Shown here piece by piece: positions 53,489-62,309 of a DNA stretch of 64,000 bases (within the stretch, counting starts at the first letter, position 1; the number at the start of each line of letters is the position of its first letter). The notes beneath the pieces are model-generated. The model was not told the origin of the DNA, ran no database searches, and was given only the letters and a program-made list of their open reading frames with translations. A program made the position numbers and the translations under genes. This stretch comes from Cellulosimicrobium sp. Marseille-Q4280. Its GTDB lineage: Bacteria > Actinomycetota > Actinomycetes > Actinomycetales > Cellulomonadaceae. Location: contig NZ_CALPBY010000001.1 in NCBI RefSeq assembly GCF_943181405.1, positions 372,001-436,000 on the forward strand. The letters are read 5' to 3'.

Positions 53489-54477
53489 CGAACGAGGTCA
53501 GGGAATCGCCGCTGGTGAGCGCCGTCATCCCGAGCGTCCTGCGGAGCGGGCTGCATCGCGTGGTGGCCTGCGCACGAGAGCAGCAGGTCGCCGGAGGCGT
53601 CGAGGTGGTGGTGGTGGTGGACACGGACGTGAGCGACGAGCAGCGGCGGGAGCTGGACGGCATCGCCGACGTGGTGATCCTGACGGGAGGTCGTCGAGGA
53701 GCCGGTGTGGCACGCAACCTCGGCGTGCGGTCGGCCACCGCACCGTACGTCGCCTTCCTCGACGACGACGACGAGTGGTGCGCCGGCCATCTCGCCTCGG
53801 CGATCGACGCGCTCGAGGACGCGGACGGCCGGGCCGACGTCGTGGGCGCCCGCGTCTGCCAGACCACGCCGGACGGGTCGACCTCCGGTCCGGTGCCCCG
53901 GCATCTCCTCCGTCCCGACCAGGACGTCCTCGAGTACCTCTTCCGGGGGCGTCGCCCAGACATCGCGCGCCCTTCGATCTACACGTCGACCCTCGTCGCG
54001 CGCAGGGAGGTCGCGCTGCGGTCGCCCTGGCGCGAGGGTCTGCCGAGGCACCAGGACTGGGAGTGGCTGCGCTCCGTGCAGGCCTCCGGACACGTCGTGC
54101 GTCAGTCGGCGCACCTCGGTGCACGCATCCAGATGGGATCCGTCGGCTCCATCTCGGCGACGAGCGACTGGCGGACGTCCCTGGAGTGGGGTCGGAGCTG
54201 GCGACGGGAGGCCAGTCGCGCCGTGTACGCCGACTTCGTCGCCGGGCAGCCGTTGCGCTACGCCATGCAGGCGCGGTCGTCGGCCGGTGTCCGGGCCTGC
54301 GTGCGCGAGCTCTCGTCGGCGGGTGCCTGGCCCTCGCTCGGCACGCTGGCTCTGGGACTGGGCGGTGCGCTGCCTCGGGGCGTCGCCCTCCGGGCGGTGA
54401 CGCTGGCGGCTCGCGTGCGCGGGCCGCGTGGTCGGCGAGCTGGCGTCCTGGCGACGGCGGAAGGGGTCTCGCCGTGA
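53485..54477 (+). CDS. Family 2 glycosyltransferase
   Basis: A 330-residue glycosyltransferase. The first strand LVSAVIPSVLRSGLHRVVACA is followed by VEVVVVVDTDVSDEQR and the DxD motif region YVAFLDDDDEWCAGHLASAI. HQDWEWLRSV matches the acceptor-side conserved ED/QDW pattern. It carries a C-terminal extension of about 90 residues (QARSSAGVRACVRELSS) as in many capsule GT2 enzymes. Its ATG overlaps wzy (ATGA), and its stop overlaps the next start (GTGA). Confidence 0.9.
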   Translation: MTNEVRESPLVSAVIPSVLRSGLHRVVACAREQQVAGGVEVVVVVDTDVSDEQRRELDGIADVVILTGGRRGAGVARNLGVRSATAPYVAFLDDDDEWCAGHLASAIDALEDADGRADVVGARVCQTTPDGSTSGPVPRHLLRPDQDVLEYLFRGRRPDIARPSIYTSTLVARREVALRSPWREGLPRHQDWEWLRSVQASGHVVRQSAHLGARIQMGSVGSISATSDWRTSLEWGRSWRREASRAVYADFVAGQPLRYAMQARSSAGVRACVRELSSAGAWPSLGTLALGLGGALPRGVALRAVTLAARVRGPRGRRAGVLATAEGVSP

Positions 54478-55310
54478 CGGGGCCGGTGACCGTCCACGTG
54501 ATGAGTGGTCTCGGCAACCGCATGCGTGCCCTGTGCGGCGCGGCCGTGCTCGCCGACCGGTGGGGTCGCCGGCTGGAGTACCGCTGGCCGGTCGGTCGTG
54601 GGTTCGAGCCGCGGTTGGACCAGCTGTGGACGACTCCGTGGACGCCGGTCGGACCCGCGCGCGCTCTGACGCGCCGGCTCGGTGGCGAACGGCACACGGA
54701 GCGTCTGGAAGCGCTCGACACCACGACGTCTCGCCCGCTGTACATCCGCACGAAGCACGCGCTCCGGCTGCCGGCCGGGTTCGACGACTGGGGGACGGCG
54801 CTGCGGCGGGCCGCCGTCGTGGAGGAGGTCGCGCGACGGGTCGAGACGACCTGGGCCGGCCTGCAGGCGGAGCCGTACGTCGGTGTCATGGTCCGGGCGC
54901 ACGCGCTCGCGCACGACAAGACGAAGGACGCCTCACCGATCGGCTGGTACGTGGATCGTCTCCGCCGGATCCGGGAGGAGCATCCGTCGATCCCGTTCTT
55001 CGTCTCGACCGATGATCCGAGCGCCGTCTCCCTCCTGGCCGACGAGTTCGACGACGTGCGGGCTCAGGACGACAAGGGCCGGTACAACTCGGTGGAGGGT
55101 GTCCAGGCAGCGGTGGCCGACCTCTACCTGCTCGCTTCCTCCGCCCACATCGTGGGGCCGTACTGGTCGAGCTTCGTGACGATGGCAGAGAAGCTCGCGC
55201 CCGGTGTGGGCTCGGAGAACAGCCGAGGGCTGACGGGGCCCAGCATGCCGGGTCCGGGGGCGCTCACGCGCGCGGCTGATCCTCTGCGGCCCTGGGAGAG
55301 GGCCGGATGA
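54474..55310 (+). CDS. Putative fucosyltransferase-like glycosyltransferase
   Basis: A 278-residue protein. The N-terminus VTVHVMSGLGNRMRALCGAAVLADRWGR has the GLGNRMxA loop found in GT11/GT23/NodZ-like enzymes, and YVGVMVRAHALAHDKTKDASP supplies the H-x-R-like sugar-nucleotide motif. FFVSTDDPSAVSLL and LYLLASSAHIVGPYWSSFVTMAEKLA match the C-terminal GT-B segment. The donor may be GDP-fucose or a related sugar. No GDP-fucose synthesis gene is in the window. GTG 54474 overlaps the preceding stop. Confidence 0.62.
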   Translation: MTGPVTVHVMSGLGNRMRALCGAAVLADRWGRRLEYRWPVGRGFEPRLDQLWTTPWTPVGPARALTRRLGGERHTERLEALDTTTSRPLYIRTKHALRLPAGFDDWGTALRRAAVVEEVARRVETTWAGLQAEPYVGVMVRAHALAHDKTKDASPIGWYVDRLRRIREEHPSIPFFVSTDDPSAVSLLADEFDDVRAQDDKGRYNSVEGVQAAVADLYLLASSAHIVGPYWSSFVTMAEKLAPGVGSENSRGLTGPSMPGPGALTRAADPLRPWERAG

Positions 55311-56353
55311 CGCCCGACCGACCTCGCACCCGTGTCCTCCTGTCCGCGGCACGTCCGGCATCGAGCGGAAATCCCTACGTGCGCCTGCTCGCCGAGTCGC
55401 TGCGTCCCGAGGCGGACGTCCGCTTCTTCGACTGGCGGGTCGCGCTCTTCTCCCGGTACGACGTCTTCCACGTCCACTGGCCGGAACACCTGACGCGGGG
55501 GGCCGGCTTCCTGCGGACCGCAGCCAAGAGTGCGTTGTTCGCCCTCCTTCTCGTCGTGATCATGTGCCGGAAGACCGTCGTCGTCCGGACCCTGCACAAC
55601 CGGGCACCGCACGAGCAGGGGTCGCCGGTCGAGAAGCTGCTCCACCGGACGCTCGACGCGATCACGGGCTCGACCATCCACCTGGTGCCGCCGAGCGCAG
55701 ACGGCATGGTGGGGTTGCGCGACGTCGTGGTTCCCCACGGGCACTACCGCTCCGAGTACCTGCCGGTGGAACCGCTCAGGAGGGCGACCGGCACGCTCCT
55801 GTACTTCGGCCATGTCCGCCCGTACAAGGGCGTGCCGAGGCTGTGCGCGCAGTTCAGGTCTCTCCGACGCGAGGACCTGCGTCTCGAGGTGGTCGGACGT
55901 CCCATGAACCGGCGGATCGCCGACGAGGTCCGAGCCGCGGCGGGTGACGAGCGACGGATCCGGTTGACGCTGGCGGAGCTCTCGGCCGACGACCTCTCGC
56001 GGGCTCTCCGCGACGCGACCCTCGTCGTCCTGCCCTTCGAGGAGTTCCACAACTCCGGTTCGGTCCTCCTCGCACTCTCGCTGAACCGCCCCGTCCTCGT
56101 CCCGAGGAGCGAGGCGAGCGTTCTCCTCCAGCGCGAGGTGGGCGCCGAGTGGGTGCACACCTTCACCGGTCCTCTCACGGCCGAGGTGATCGGGCGGACG
56201 TACGACGCGGTCGCCGACCACGCGGAGGAGCAAGGTTTCGCTGCCGTGCGCTTTGACGGCCGCGACTGGTCGGAGGTCGCCGCATCGCACCTCGACGTCT
56301 ATCGGCACGCGGCCAGGGACGGGGAGGGACATGTCCGCTCAGACCATCCCTGA
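55307..56353 (+). CDS. GT-B glycosyltransferase (family 4 type)
   Basis: A 348-residue enzyme of the GT-B fold. RVLLSAARPASSGNPYVRLLAESL opens the N-terminal lobe. The C-terminal lobe has LLYFGHVRPYKGVPRLCAQF, LRLEVVGRP and the acidic active-site region VVLPFEEFHNSGSVLLALSLNRPVLVP, as in family 4 GumH/I-type enzymes. It should add a late sugar of the repeat unit. The ATG overlaps the preceding stop (ATGA) and its end overlaps the flippase gene by 23 bp. Confidence 0.88.
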   Translation: MTPDRPRTRVLLSAARPASSGNPYVRLLAESLRPEADVRFFDWRVALFSRYDVFHVHWPEHLTRGAGFLRTAAKSALFALLLVVIMCRKTVVVRTLHNRAPHEQGSPVEKLLHRTLDAITGSTIHLVPPSADGMVGLRDVVVPHGHYRSEYLPVEPLRRATGTLLYFGHVRPYKGVPRLCAQFRSLRREDLRLEVVGRPMNRRIADEVRAAAGDERRIRLTLAELSADDLSRALRDATLVVLPFEEFHNSGSVLLALSLNRPVLVPRSEASVLLQREVGAEWVHTFTGPLTAEVIGRTYDAVADHAEEQGFAAVRFDGRDWSEVAASHLDVYRHAARDGEGHVRSDHP

Positions 56354-57836
56354 CCGTGCCCGCCGCGCGGCGAGCGGCGCGCGAGCCGTCGCCCTCGGGC
56401 AGGCGTGCCGATTCCTGCTGCAGCTTGCCGGTCTGACCGCCCTCGCGCGCCTCTTGACGCCGGCCGACTTCGGCCTCGTCGCGATGGTCACCGCGGTCGT
56501 CGGCATCGGCGAGGTGCTGCGGGACTTCGGCCTGTCCTCCGCAGCGATCCAGGCGAGGCAGCTGAGCCGCCAGCAACGGGACAACCTCTTCTGGTTGAAC
56601 GCCGGGATCGGCGCGGCCCTGGCGCTCGGGCTCGTCGTCTGCGCCCCGCTCGTCCAGAGCTTCTACGGGCAGGACGGGTTGTCGAGCGTCGTGATGATGC
56701 TCGCGCCCGCTGTGCTCCTCAACGCTCTCTCCACCCAGTACCGCGCCGGGCTGACGCGCGATCTCCGGTTCACCGCGCTGGCCGTGAGCGACGTCGTCGC
56801 CCAGGCGGTCGCCGTCGCCGTCGCCGTCACCGTCGCCCTCACGCGAGGCGACTATCTCGCTCTCGTCGGTCAGCAGCTCGCGCTCGCGCTGGCAGGCCTC
56901 GTCATGCTCGCCGTCTGGTCACGGTGGGTGCCGGGGCTGCCGAGGCGCGCCGACGGCACGTCGCGGCTCGTGCGCTTCGGCGGGAACGTCGCGGCGACGC
57001 AGCTCCTCGGCTACCTGAGTCGGAACGTCGACACCCTGGTGATCGGACGGGCGTTCGGCGAGGCCGCCGTCGGGCTGTACGGCCGGGCCTTCCAGCTGCT
57101 CATGCTGCCGCTCAGCCAGATCAACGGCCCCGCGACGAGCGTCGCCCTGCCTGTCCTGTCCCGCAGCCAGGACGATCCGGCCGACTTCCGCAGGATGATC
57201 CTCCGCAGCCAGACGGTGCTCCTGACGTTGGTGCTCGCGGCGATCTCCCTGTTGTTCACGACGGCTCCGCTCGTCGTCGCCACCTTTCTCGGGGACCAGT
57301 GGGACGCCGTCGTGCCCGTCATGCGCGTCCTCTGCCTCGGCGGCGCGTTCCAGGCAGCCGGTTACGTGTCCTACTGGTGCTTCGTCGCTCTCGGCCGCAC
57401 AGGCTCGCACCTGCGCTTCACCCTCGTGAGCCGACCTCTCCTCGTCGGGGCGGTCGTCGTGGGGTCTGCGGGTGGTGTGCTGGGAGTGGCAGGCGCCTAC
57501 GGGCTCGGAGTGATGGTGGTCTGGTTCGGCGGCCTGTGGTGGCTGCGGGCCGAGGCAGCCGTGCCCACACGACAGATGCTCACCGACGGACTGGTCCTCG
57601 TGACGGTCTTCGGCGTGAGCGCCGGGGTCGGTGCCGGGGTGTCGACGTCGTCCGGCCAGAGCGGTCTCGTGGCCGCCGCGGCACTCGGCGTCGGCGCACA
57701 GCTCCTCACCCTCGCCGTCGCGTACCTGACGGTGCGCAGGTTCCGCGCGAGCGCGCGAGCCACCACGGAGTTCGTCCGCCTGGCCGTCCGACGCCCGCCC
57801 CGCCCGAAGAGTCCGAGGAGGACCGACGATGGTTGA
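56331..57836 (+). CDS. wzx: Polysaccharide flippase (Wzx, MATE/PST family)
   Basis: A 501-residue transporter with about twelve to fourteen helices of the polysaccharide transport (PST, MOP superfamily) type. Key stretches are GQACRFLLQLAGLTALARLLTPADFGLVAMVTAVVGI and GGNVAATQLLGYLSRNVDTLVIGRAFGEAAVGLYGRAFQLLMLP, which match the WzxC/AmsL group. It carries lipid-linked repeat units to the outside, where Wzy would act. ATG 56331 has a GGGGAGGG site and lies 23 bp inside the previous gene. Confidence 0.93.
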   Translation: MSAQTIPDRARRAASGARAVALGQACRFLLQLAGLTALARLLTPADFGLVAMVTAVVGIGEVLRDFGLSSAAIQARQLSRQQRDNLFWLNAGIGAALALGLVVCAPLVQSFYGQDGLSSVVMMLAPAVLLNALSTQYRAGLTRDLRFTALAVSDVVAQAVAVAVAVTVALTRGDYLALVGQQLALALAGLVMLAVWSRWVPGLPRRADGTSRLVRFGGNVAATQLLGYLSRNVDTLVIGRAFGEAAVGLYGRAFQLLMLPLSQINGPATSVALPVLSRSQDDPADFRRMILRSQTVLLTLVLAAISLLFTTAPLVVATFLGDQWDAVVPVMRVLCLGGAFQAAGYVSYWCFVALGRTGSHLRFTLVSRPLLVGAVVVGSAGGVLGVAGAYGLGVMVVWFGGLWWLRAEAAVPTRQMLTDGLVLVTVFGVSAGVGAGVSTSSGQSGLVAAAALGVGAQLLTLAVAYLTVRRFRASARATTEFVRLAVRRPPRPKSPRRTDDG

Positions 57837-58752
57837 GATCGTGCACTGGAACCCGGTAAGGCGCCGGCGGCGGGGCTTGGCCGGCCTCCTGACGCGCCCT
57901 CGCCCCGTCGACAACTTCGGGGATCTCCTGGGCCCGCTCGTCGTTCGGGAGATCGTGCGTCGCGGGGGCGGGGACCCCGAGGCGCGTCGGGACGGGCGAC
58001 TCCTGACGGTCGGTTCGATCCTCTCGATGGCTCGGGCCGGCGACGTGGTCTGGGGAACGGGTGCGAACGGCAAGCTCCTCCACGAGGACTACGACCTGTC
58101 GCGGGTGGACGTCCGTGCCGTGAGAGGCCCGCTGACTCGCGCCTTCGCCCAGAGCAAGGGCGCCTCGGTCCCGGAGGTCTACGGCGACCCCGGCCTGCTC
58201 GTCGGACACCTGTGGACCCGAGCGGAGCTGGCCGGGGACCGGCCCGAGACGTCACGCCTCGTGGTCCCGAACTTCCACGACCTCGCCTCCGTCAGAGGCC
58301 GCCATCCGACGCTGTCGCCGCTCTCGCCCCTCGGGGACTGCCTCGGTGCGATCGCAGCGAGCGAGCTCGTCGTCGGTTCGTCCTTGCACGGTGTCGTCAT
58401 CGCCGACGCCCTCGGGGTGCCTGCCCGCTTCGTCAGGTCGGCGACAGAGCCGGAGTTCAAGTATCGGGACTATCTCTCCGGGACGGGGCGGTCGGGCACC
58501 GCGATCGCCGACTCGGTCGACGAGGCGCTGGCGATGGGCCCGCACCCCGCTCCGTGCTGGGACCGGGACGCGTTGCTGAGAGCCTTTCCCGCCGGGCTGT
58601 GGGGGATCGAGGATCCGTCGCGGACGTCGGAGAGCCGGAGATCGGTCACGACGACAGGCGAGTCGGGTCTCGAACGGGGACCATGGGCAGTGCAACGCAC
58701 CCACGAGACGTCCGGTGCGGAACAGGGGGCAGGATCAGATGGATCTTCGTGA
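57829..58752 (+). CDS. Polysaccharide pyruvyl transferase
   Basis: A 307-residue protein of the PS_pyruv_trans family. NFGDLLGPLVVREIVRRGG, VGSILSMARAGDVVWGTGAN, DVRAVRGPLTR, YGDPGLLVGHLW and SSLHGVVIADALGVPARFV are typical. It would transfer pyruvate from phosphoenolpyruvate to a sugar as a ketal, adding negative charge. It overlaps the flippase by 8 bp and the kinase gene by 14 bp. The C-terminal 60 residues are a charged and disordered tail. Confidence 0.92.
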   Translation: MVEIVHWNPVRRRRRGLAGLLTRPRPVDNFGDLLGPLVVREIVRRGGGDPEARRDGRLLTVGSILSMARAGDVVWGTGANGKLLHEDYDLSRVDVRAVRGPLTRAFAQSKGASVPEVYGDPGLLVGHLWTRAELAGDRPETSRLVVPNFHDLASVRGRHPTLSPLSPLGDCLGAIAASELVVGSSLHGVVIADALGVPARFVRSATEPEFKYRDYLSGTGRSGTAIADSVDEALAMGPHPAPCWDRDALLRAFPAGLWGIEDPSRTSESRRSVTTTGESGLERGPWAVQRTHETSGAEQGAGSDGSS

Positions 58753-60331
58753 CTACGTCGCGCTTCTGCGCAAGCGGTGGGTCTCCATCGCGCTGATCGC
58801 CGTGACCGGTGCGGGGTGCGGCGTCCTTGCGTCGCTCGCGACGACGGCGACCTACGAGGCTCGCGCTCAGGTCTTCGTCTCCGTGCGAGGGTCGGACACG
58901 ACGAGCGACCTGCTGCAGGGGTCGAACTTCACGGTGCGGCAGGTGAAGTCGTACACCGAGCTCGTGACGAGCCCGCGGGTGCTCGAGCCGGTGGTCGAGG
59001 AGCTCGGGCTGACCGACGACGCCGCCTCGCTCGCGGCACGCGTCCGGGCCGAGTCGCCGCTCGACACCGTGCTCATCGACGTCACGGCGACGGACGAGTC
59101 GCCGCAGCTGGCCGCGGCGATCGCGAACGCCACCGCCGGTTCGCTGGCGGACGTCGTCGGGGAGCTCGAGACGCCGGCCGCCGGCGGTGACTCGCCCGTC
59201 CAGATCAGCACCGTCCGCACCGCGACCGTGCCGTCGTCGCCGTCGTCGCCGAACGTCACGCTCAACCTCGCGCTCGGCCTCGTCGTCGGGCTGGCGCTCG
59301 GCGTCGGGCTCGCGGTCGCGCGCGAGCTGCTCGACACGCGCGTGCGGTCGACCGCCGACGTCGAGGCCGTCACCGACGCCCCGGTGCTCGGCGTCATCGG
59401 CTACGAGGAGGACGCGCCCGAGCACCCGCTCATCGTGCAGGAGTCGCCGCAGGCGCTGCGTGCCGAGGCGTTCCGTCGCCTGCGCACCAACCTGCAGTTC
59501 CTCGAGCTGGGCGAGCGGGCCCGCACCTTCGTCATGACGTCGGCCCTCCCCGGCGAGGGCAAGACGACGACGAGCATCAACCTCGCCATCACGCTCGCCG
59601 ACGCGGGACAGCGGGTGGTCCTCGTCGACGCGGACCTGCGCCGTCCGTCGGTCGCCACGTACATGGGCATCGAGGGGTCCGTGGGCCTGACGACCGTGCT
59701 CATCGGCAAGGTCGCGCTCGAGGACGCGGTCCAGCCGTGGGGGAGCGGCGCGCTCGACGTCGTCGCCGCGGGCCAGATCCCGCCGAACCCGAGCGAGCTC
59801 CTCGGCTCCACCGCGATGTCGGAGCTCGTCGAGCGTCTCGGCGCGGAGTACGACGTCGTGGTCATCGACTCGCCGCCGCTCCTCCCGGTGACCGACGCCG
59901 CGATCCTCGCCCGGCGCACGGGCGGCGCCATCCTCGTGACGGGCGTGGGCGCGGTTCACCGCCAGCAGGTCGAGGGGGCCGTCTCGGCCCTGGAGACCGT
60001 CGGCGCACGGCTCCTCGGCGTCGTCGTCAACCGCGTCCCGCTCAAGGGGCCGGGGACGGGTGCGTACGGGTACTCGTACTACGAGTACACGAGCGAGGCG
60101 CCGCAGGAGCCGTCCCGCACGCGGCGCGCGGAGCCCGCGCACGGAAGCAGGCGCAACGTCCGCGGGCTGCTGCGGGTCGACCGACCCGCGCCGACGGCGG
60201 CGCCCGCCCGGCCGGCCACGGCTCCGTGCAGCCCGGTCGAGGAGCCCGCGGCGGAGCGCGTGCCCACGGGGACGCCGTTCGCGCCGGCGTCGACGTTCGA
60301 CGAGGTCGTCGCGCCCCGCACCGGGCGCTGA
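58739..60331 (+). CDS. Polysaccharide co-polymerase / BY-kinase (Wzc/CpsCD-like)
   Basis: A 530-residue protein with a Wzz-type chain-length domain (DLRDYVALLRKRWVSIALIAVTG, second helix near 180-200) fused to a bacterial tyrosine kinase. Walker A SALPGEGKTTTS (about 267-278), Walker A' VLVDADLRRPS and Walker B VVIDSPPLLPVTDA are clear. A tyrosine cluster YGYSYYEY (about 442-449) lies after the kinase core and is the probable autophosphorylation site. A further 80-residue Pro/Arg-rich tail follows. Its phosphatase is probably the LMW enzyme at 46220. The start overlaps the previous gene by 14 bp. Codon use returns to the GC3-rich pattern here. Confidence 0.94.
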   Translation: MDLRDYVALLRKRWVSIALIAVTGAGCGVLASLATTATYEARAQVFVSVRGSDTTSDLLQGSNFTVRQVKSYTELVTSPRVLEPVVEELGLTDDAASLAARVRAESPLDTVLIDVTATDESPQLAAAIANATAGSLADVVGELETPAAGGDSPVQISTVRTATVPSSPSSPNVTLNLALGLVVGLALGVGLAVARELLDTRVRSTADVEAVTDAPVLGVIGYEEDAPEHPLIVQESPQALRAEAFRRLRTNLQFLELGERARTFVMTSALPGEGKTTTSINLAITLADAGQRVVLVDADLRRPSVATYMGIEGSVGLTTVLIGKVALEDAVQPWGSGALDVVAAGQIPPNPSELLGSTAMSELVERLGAEYDVVVIDSPPLLPVTDAAILARRTGGAILVTGVGAVHRQQVEGAVSALETVGARLLGVVVNRVPLKGPGTGAYGYSYYEYTSEAPQEPSRTRRAEPAHGSRRNVRGLLRVDRPAPTAAPARPATAPCSPVEEPAAERVPTGTPFAPASTFDEVVAPRTGR

Positions 60332-60401
60332 CGAACCGCAGGCCGCCTCGCGGCCCGCGCGGCGTGCAGGAGGCGCGCCGCGACGCACAGCAGGGGGAGA
60401 C

Positions 60402-61718
60402 ATGAAGATCTCGGTCATCGGGTGCGGCTATCTCGGCGCCGTCCACGCGGCGTGCATGGCGACGCTCGGCCACGACGTCGTCGGCGTCGACGTCGACGCG
60501 GCGAAGGTCGCGGCGCTCGCGTCCGGTCGCGCGCCGTTCTACGAGCCCGGCCTGCCGGAGCTCCTCGCCGAGGCCGGTGCGACCGGGCGCCTGAGGTTCA
60601 CGACCGACGTCGCGGAGGCCGCCGACGCCGCGGTGCACTTCGTGTGCGTGGGCACCCCGCAGCGCGCCGACTCCTACGCCGCCGACCTCACCTACGTCGA
60701 CGCCGCGTTCCGCGCCCTGCTGCCCCATGTCGCGCCCGAGGCGCTCGTGGTGGGCAAGTCGACGGTTCCGGTCGGCACCGCGGGACGTCTCGCGGCGGAG
60801 CTCGCCGCAGCACGGCCCGGGGCCGCGCTGGTGTGGAACCCCGAGTTCCTCCGCGAGGGCTTCGCGGTCCAGGACACGCTGCACCCCGACCGCCTGGTCT
60901 ACGGCGTGCCGGACGACGGTGCGCGCGACCGGGCGGTCGACGTCCTCGACGAGGTCTACGCGGTCCCGATCGCGGAGGGCACGCCGCGGCTCGTGACCGA
61001 CCGGTCGACGGCGGAGCTCGTCAAGGTCGCGGCCAACTCGTTCCTCGCGACGAAGATCTCGTTCATCAACGCGATGGCCGAGCTGTGCGAGGTCACCGGC
61101 GGTGACGTCACGCAGCTCGCCGACGCGATCGGCCTCGACGAGCGGATCGGCCGGCGCTTCCTCAACGCGGGCCTGGGCTTCGGCGGCGGGTGCCTGCCCA
61201 AGGACATCCGGGCGTTCATGGCACGCGCCGAGGAGCTGCACGCGGACCCCGCGGTCAGCTTCCTGCGCGAGGTGGACGCGATCAACCTGCGGCGACGCGA
61301 GCGCATGGTCGAGCTCACGGTCGGCGTGCTCGACGGCCGGCCGCTCGCGGGTGCGCGCATCGCGGTCCTCGGCGCGGCGTTCAAGCCGGACAGCGACGAC
61401 GTGCGCGACTCCCCGGCGCTCGACGTCGCGGAGCGCCTGCACGCCCGCAGCGCCCGCGTCGTCGTGACCGATCCCCAGGCCGTCGCGAACGCACGCCGCA
61501 AGGCGCCGCACCTGCGCTACGCGCAGACCGTCGAGGAGGCGGTCGACGGCGTGGACGCGGTCCTCGTGCTCACCGAGTGGCGCGAGTACCGCGACCTCGA
61601 CCCCGGGAAGCTCTTCGGGCTCGTGGCCGCGCCCCGCGTCGTCGACGGCCGCAACGCGCTGGACGCGGACGCCTGGCGCGGCGCGGGGTGGACGTACCGC
61701 GCCCTCGGGAGGCCGTGA
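60402..61718 (+). CDS. ugd: UDP-glucose 6-dehydrogenase
   Basis: This enzyme oxidises UDP-glucose to UDP-glucuronate with two NAD+. The 438-residue protein has the Rossmann motif VIGCGYLGAVHAACMATLGHDVVGVDVD, the linker helix AELVKVAANSFLATKISFINAMAELCE and the catalytic loop GFGGGCLPKD with Cys264, then GAAFKPDSDDVRDSPA. It follows the kinase gene after 70 bp and presumably supplies glucuronic acid for the polymer. ATG 60402 has a GGGGGAGA site. GTGA overlap with the next gene. Confidence 0.95.
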   Translation: MKISVIGCGYLGAVHAACMATLGHDVVGVDVDAAKVAALASGRAPFYEPGLPELLAEAGATGRLRFTTDVAEAADAAVHFVCVGTPQRADSYAADLTYVDAAFRALLPHVAPEALVVGKSTVPVGTAGRLAAELAAARPGAALVWNPEFLREGFAVQDTLHPDRLVYGVPDDGARDRAVDVLDEVYAVPIAEGTPRLVTDRSTAELVKVAANSFLATKISFINAMAELCEVTGGDVTQLADAIGLDERIGRRFLNAGLGFGGGCLPKDIRAFMARAEELHADPAVSFLREVDAINLRRRERMVELTVGVLDGRPLAGARIAVLGAAFKPDSDDVRDSPALDVAERLHARSARVVVTDPQAVANARRKAPHLRYAQTVEEAVDGVDAVLVLTEWREYRDLDPGKLFGLVAAPRVVDGRNALDADAWRGAGWTYRALGRP

Positions 61719-62275
61719 GCGTGTCCCGGTGGGCGTCGGTCCCGGCCGTCCTGTGCGTCGCGCTCGTCGGCGCCTGCGCCACGACGGCAGGGGACGAGAC
61801 CGCGCCCCGGACCGGGACGACGCGCGCTGCCGAGACGCGTCCTGCCGAGACGGCGACGACGCCTGCTCCCGAGGAGCTCGTCCTCGACCCGACCGATCCC
61901 GCGGCCTACGCCGACCTGGTGGTCTCCGAGACCAACGCGCTCCGCGTCGCGGCCGGGCTCGGCGCCCTGGCGACGGACCCGTGCGCGGCCGAGGTCGCCA
62001 CGGATCGTGCGGCGGTGATCGTCGGGGGCCCGGAGCTCGAGCACGCCCCGCTGGACGACGTCATCGCGTCGTGCGAGCCGCCGTCGGGCGTGGCGGCGGA
62101 GAACCTCAGCCGAGCGGCGGCGAGCCCCGCGCAGGTCGTCGAGGCGTGGGAGGGCTCGCCGGGCCACCGCGCGAACCTGCTCGACCCGACCCTCACCCGC
62201 GTGGGCGTCGGGTGCGTCCTCGACGGGACGGGCGACGCCGAGCAGATGCTCTGCTCCCAGGTCTTCCTCGGCTGA
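61715..62275 (+). CDS. CAP/SCP-domain lipoprotein
   Basis: A 186-residue exported protein. The signal peptide ends in LVGAC, so Cys21 would be lipidated. After a Thr/Ala/Glu linker, a CAP domain runs from about residue 62 (DLVVSETNALRVAAGLGALATDPCAAEVA) to the end, with AENLSR and GHRANLLDPTLTRVGVGCVLDG. Bacterial CAP proteins are extracytoplasmic and of unclear enzymatic role. The usual pair of histidines is only partly present (EHAP and GHRAN). Its GTG overlaps the ugd stop, so it is co-transcribed with the polysaccharide genes. Confidence 0.88.
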   Translation: MSVSRWASVPAVLCVALVGACATTAGDETAPRTGTTRAAETRPAETATTPAPEELVLDPTDPAAYADLVVSETNALRVAAGLGALATDPCAAEVATDRAAVIVGGPELEHAPLDDVIASCEPPSGVAAENLSRAAASPAQVVEAWEGSPGHRANLLDPTLTRVGVGCVLDGTGDAEQMLCSQVFLG

Positions 62276-62309
62276 GACGCCGCGGCGTGGGTGCCGTCGT
62301 CGCCGGTCG

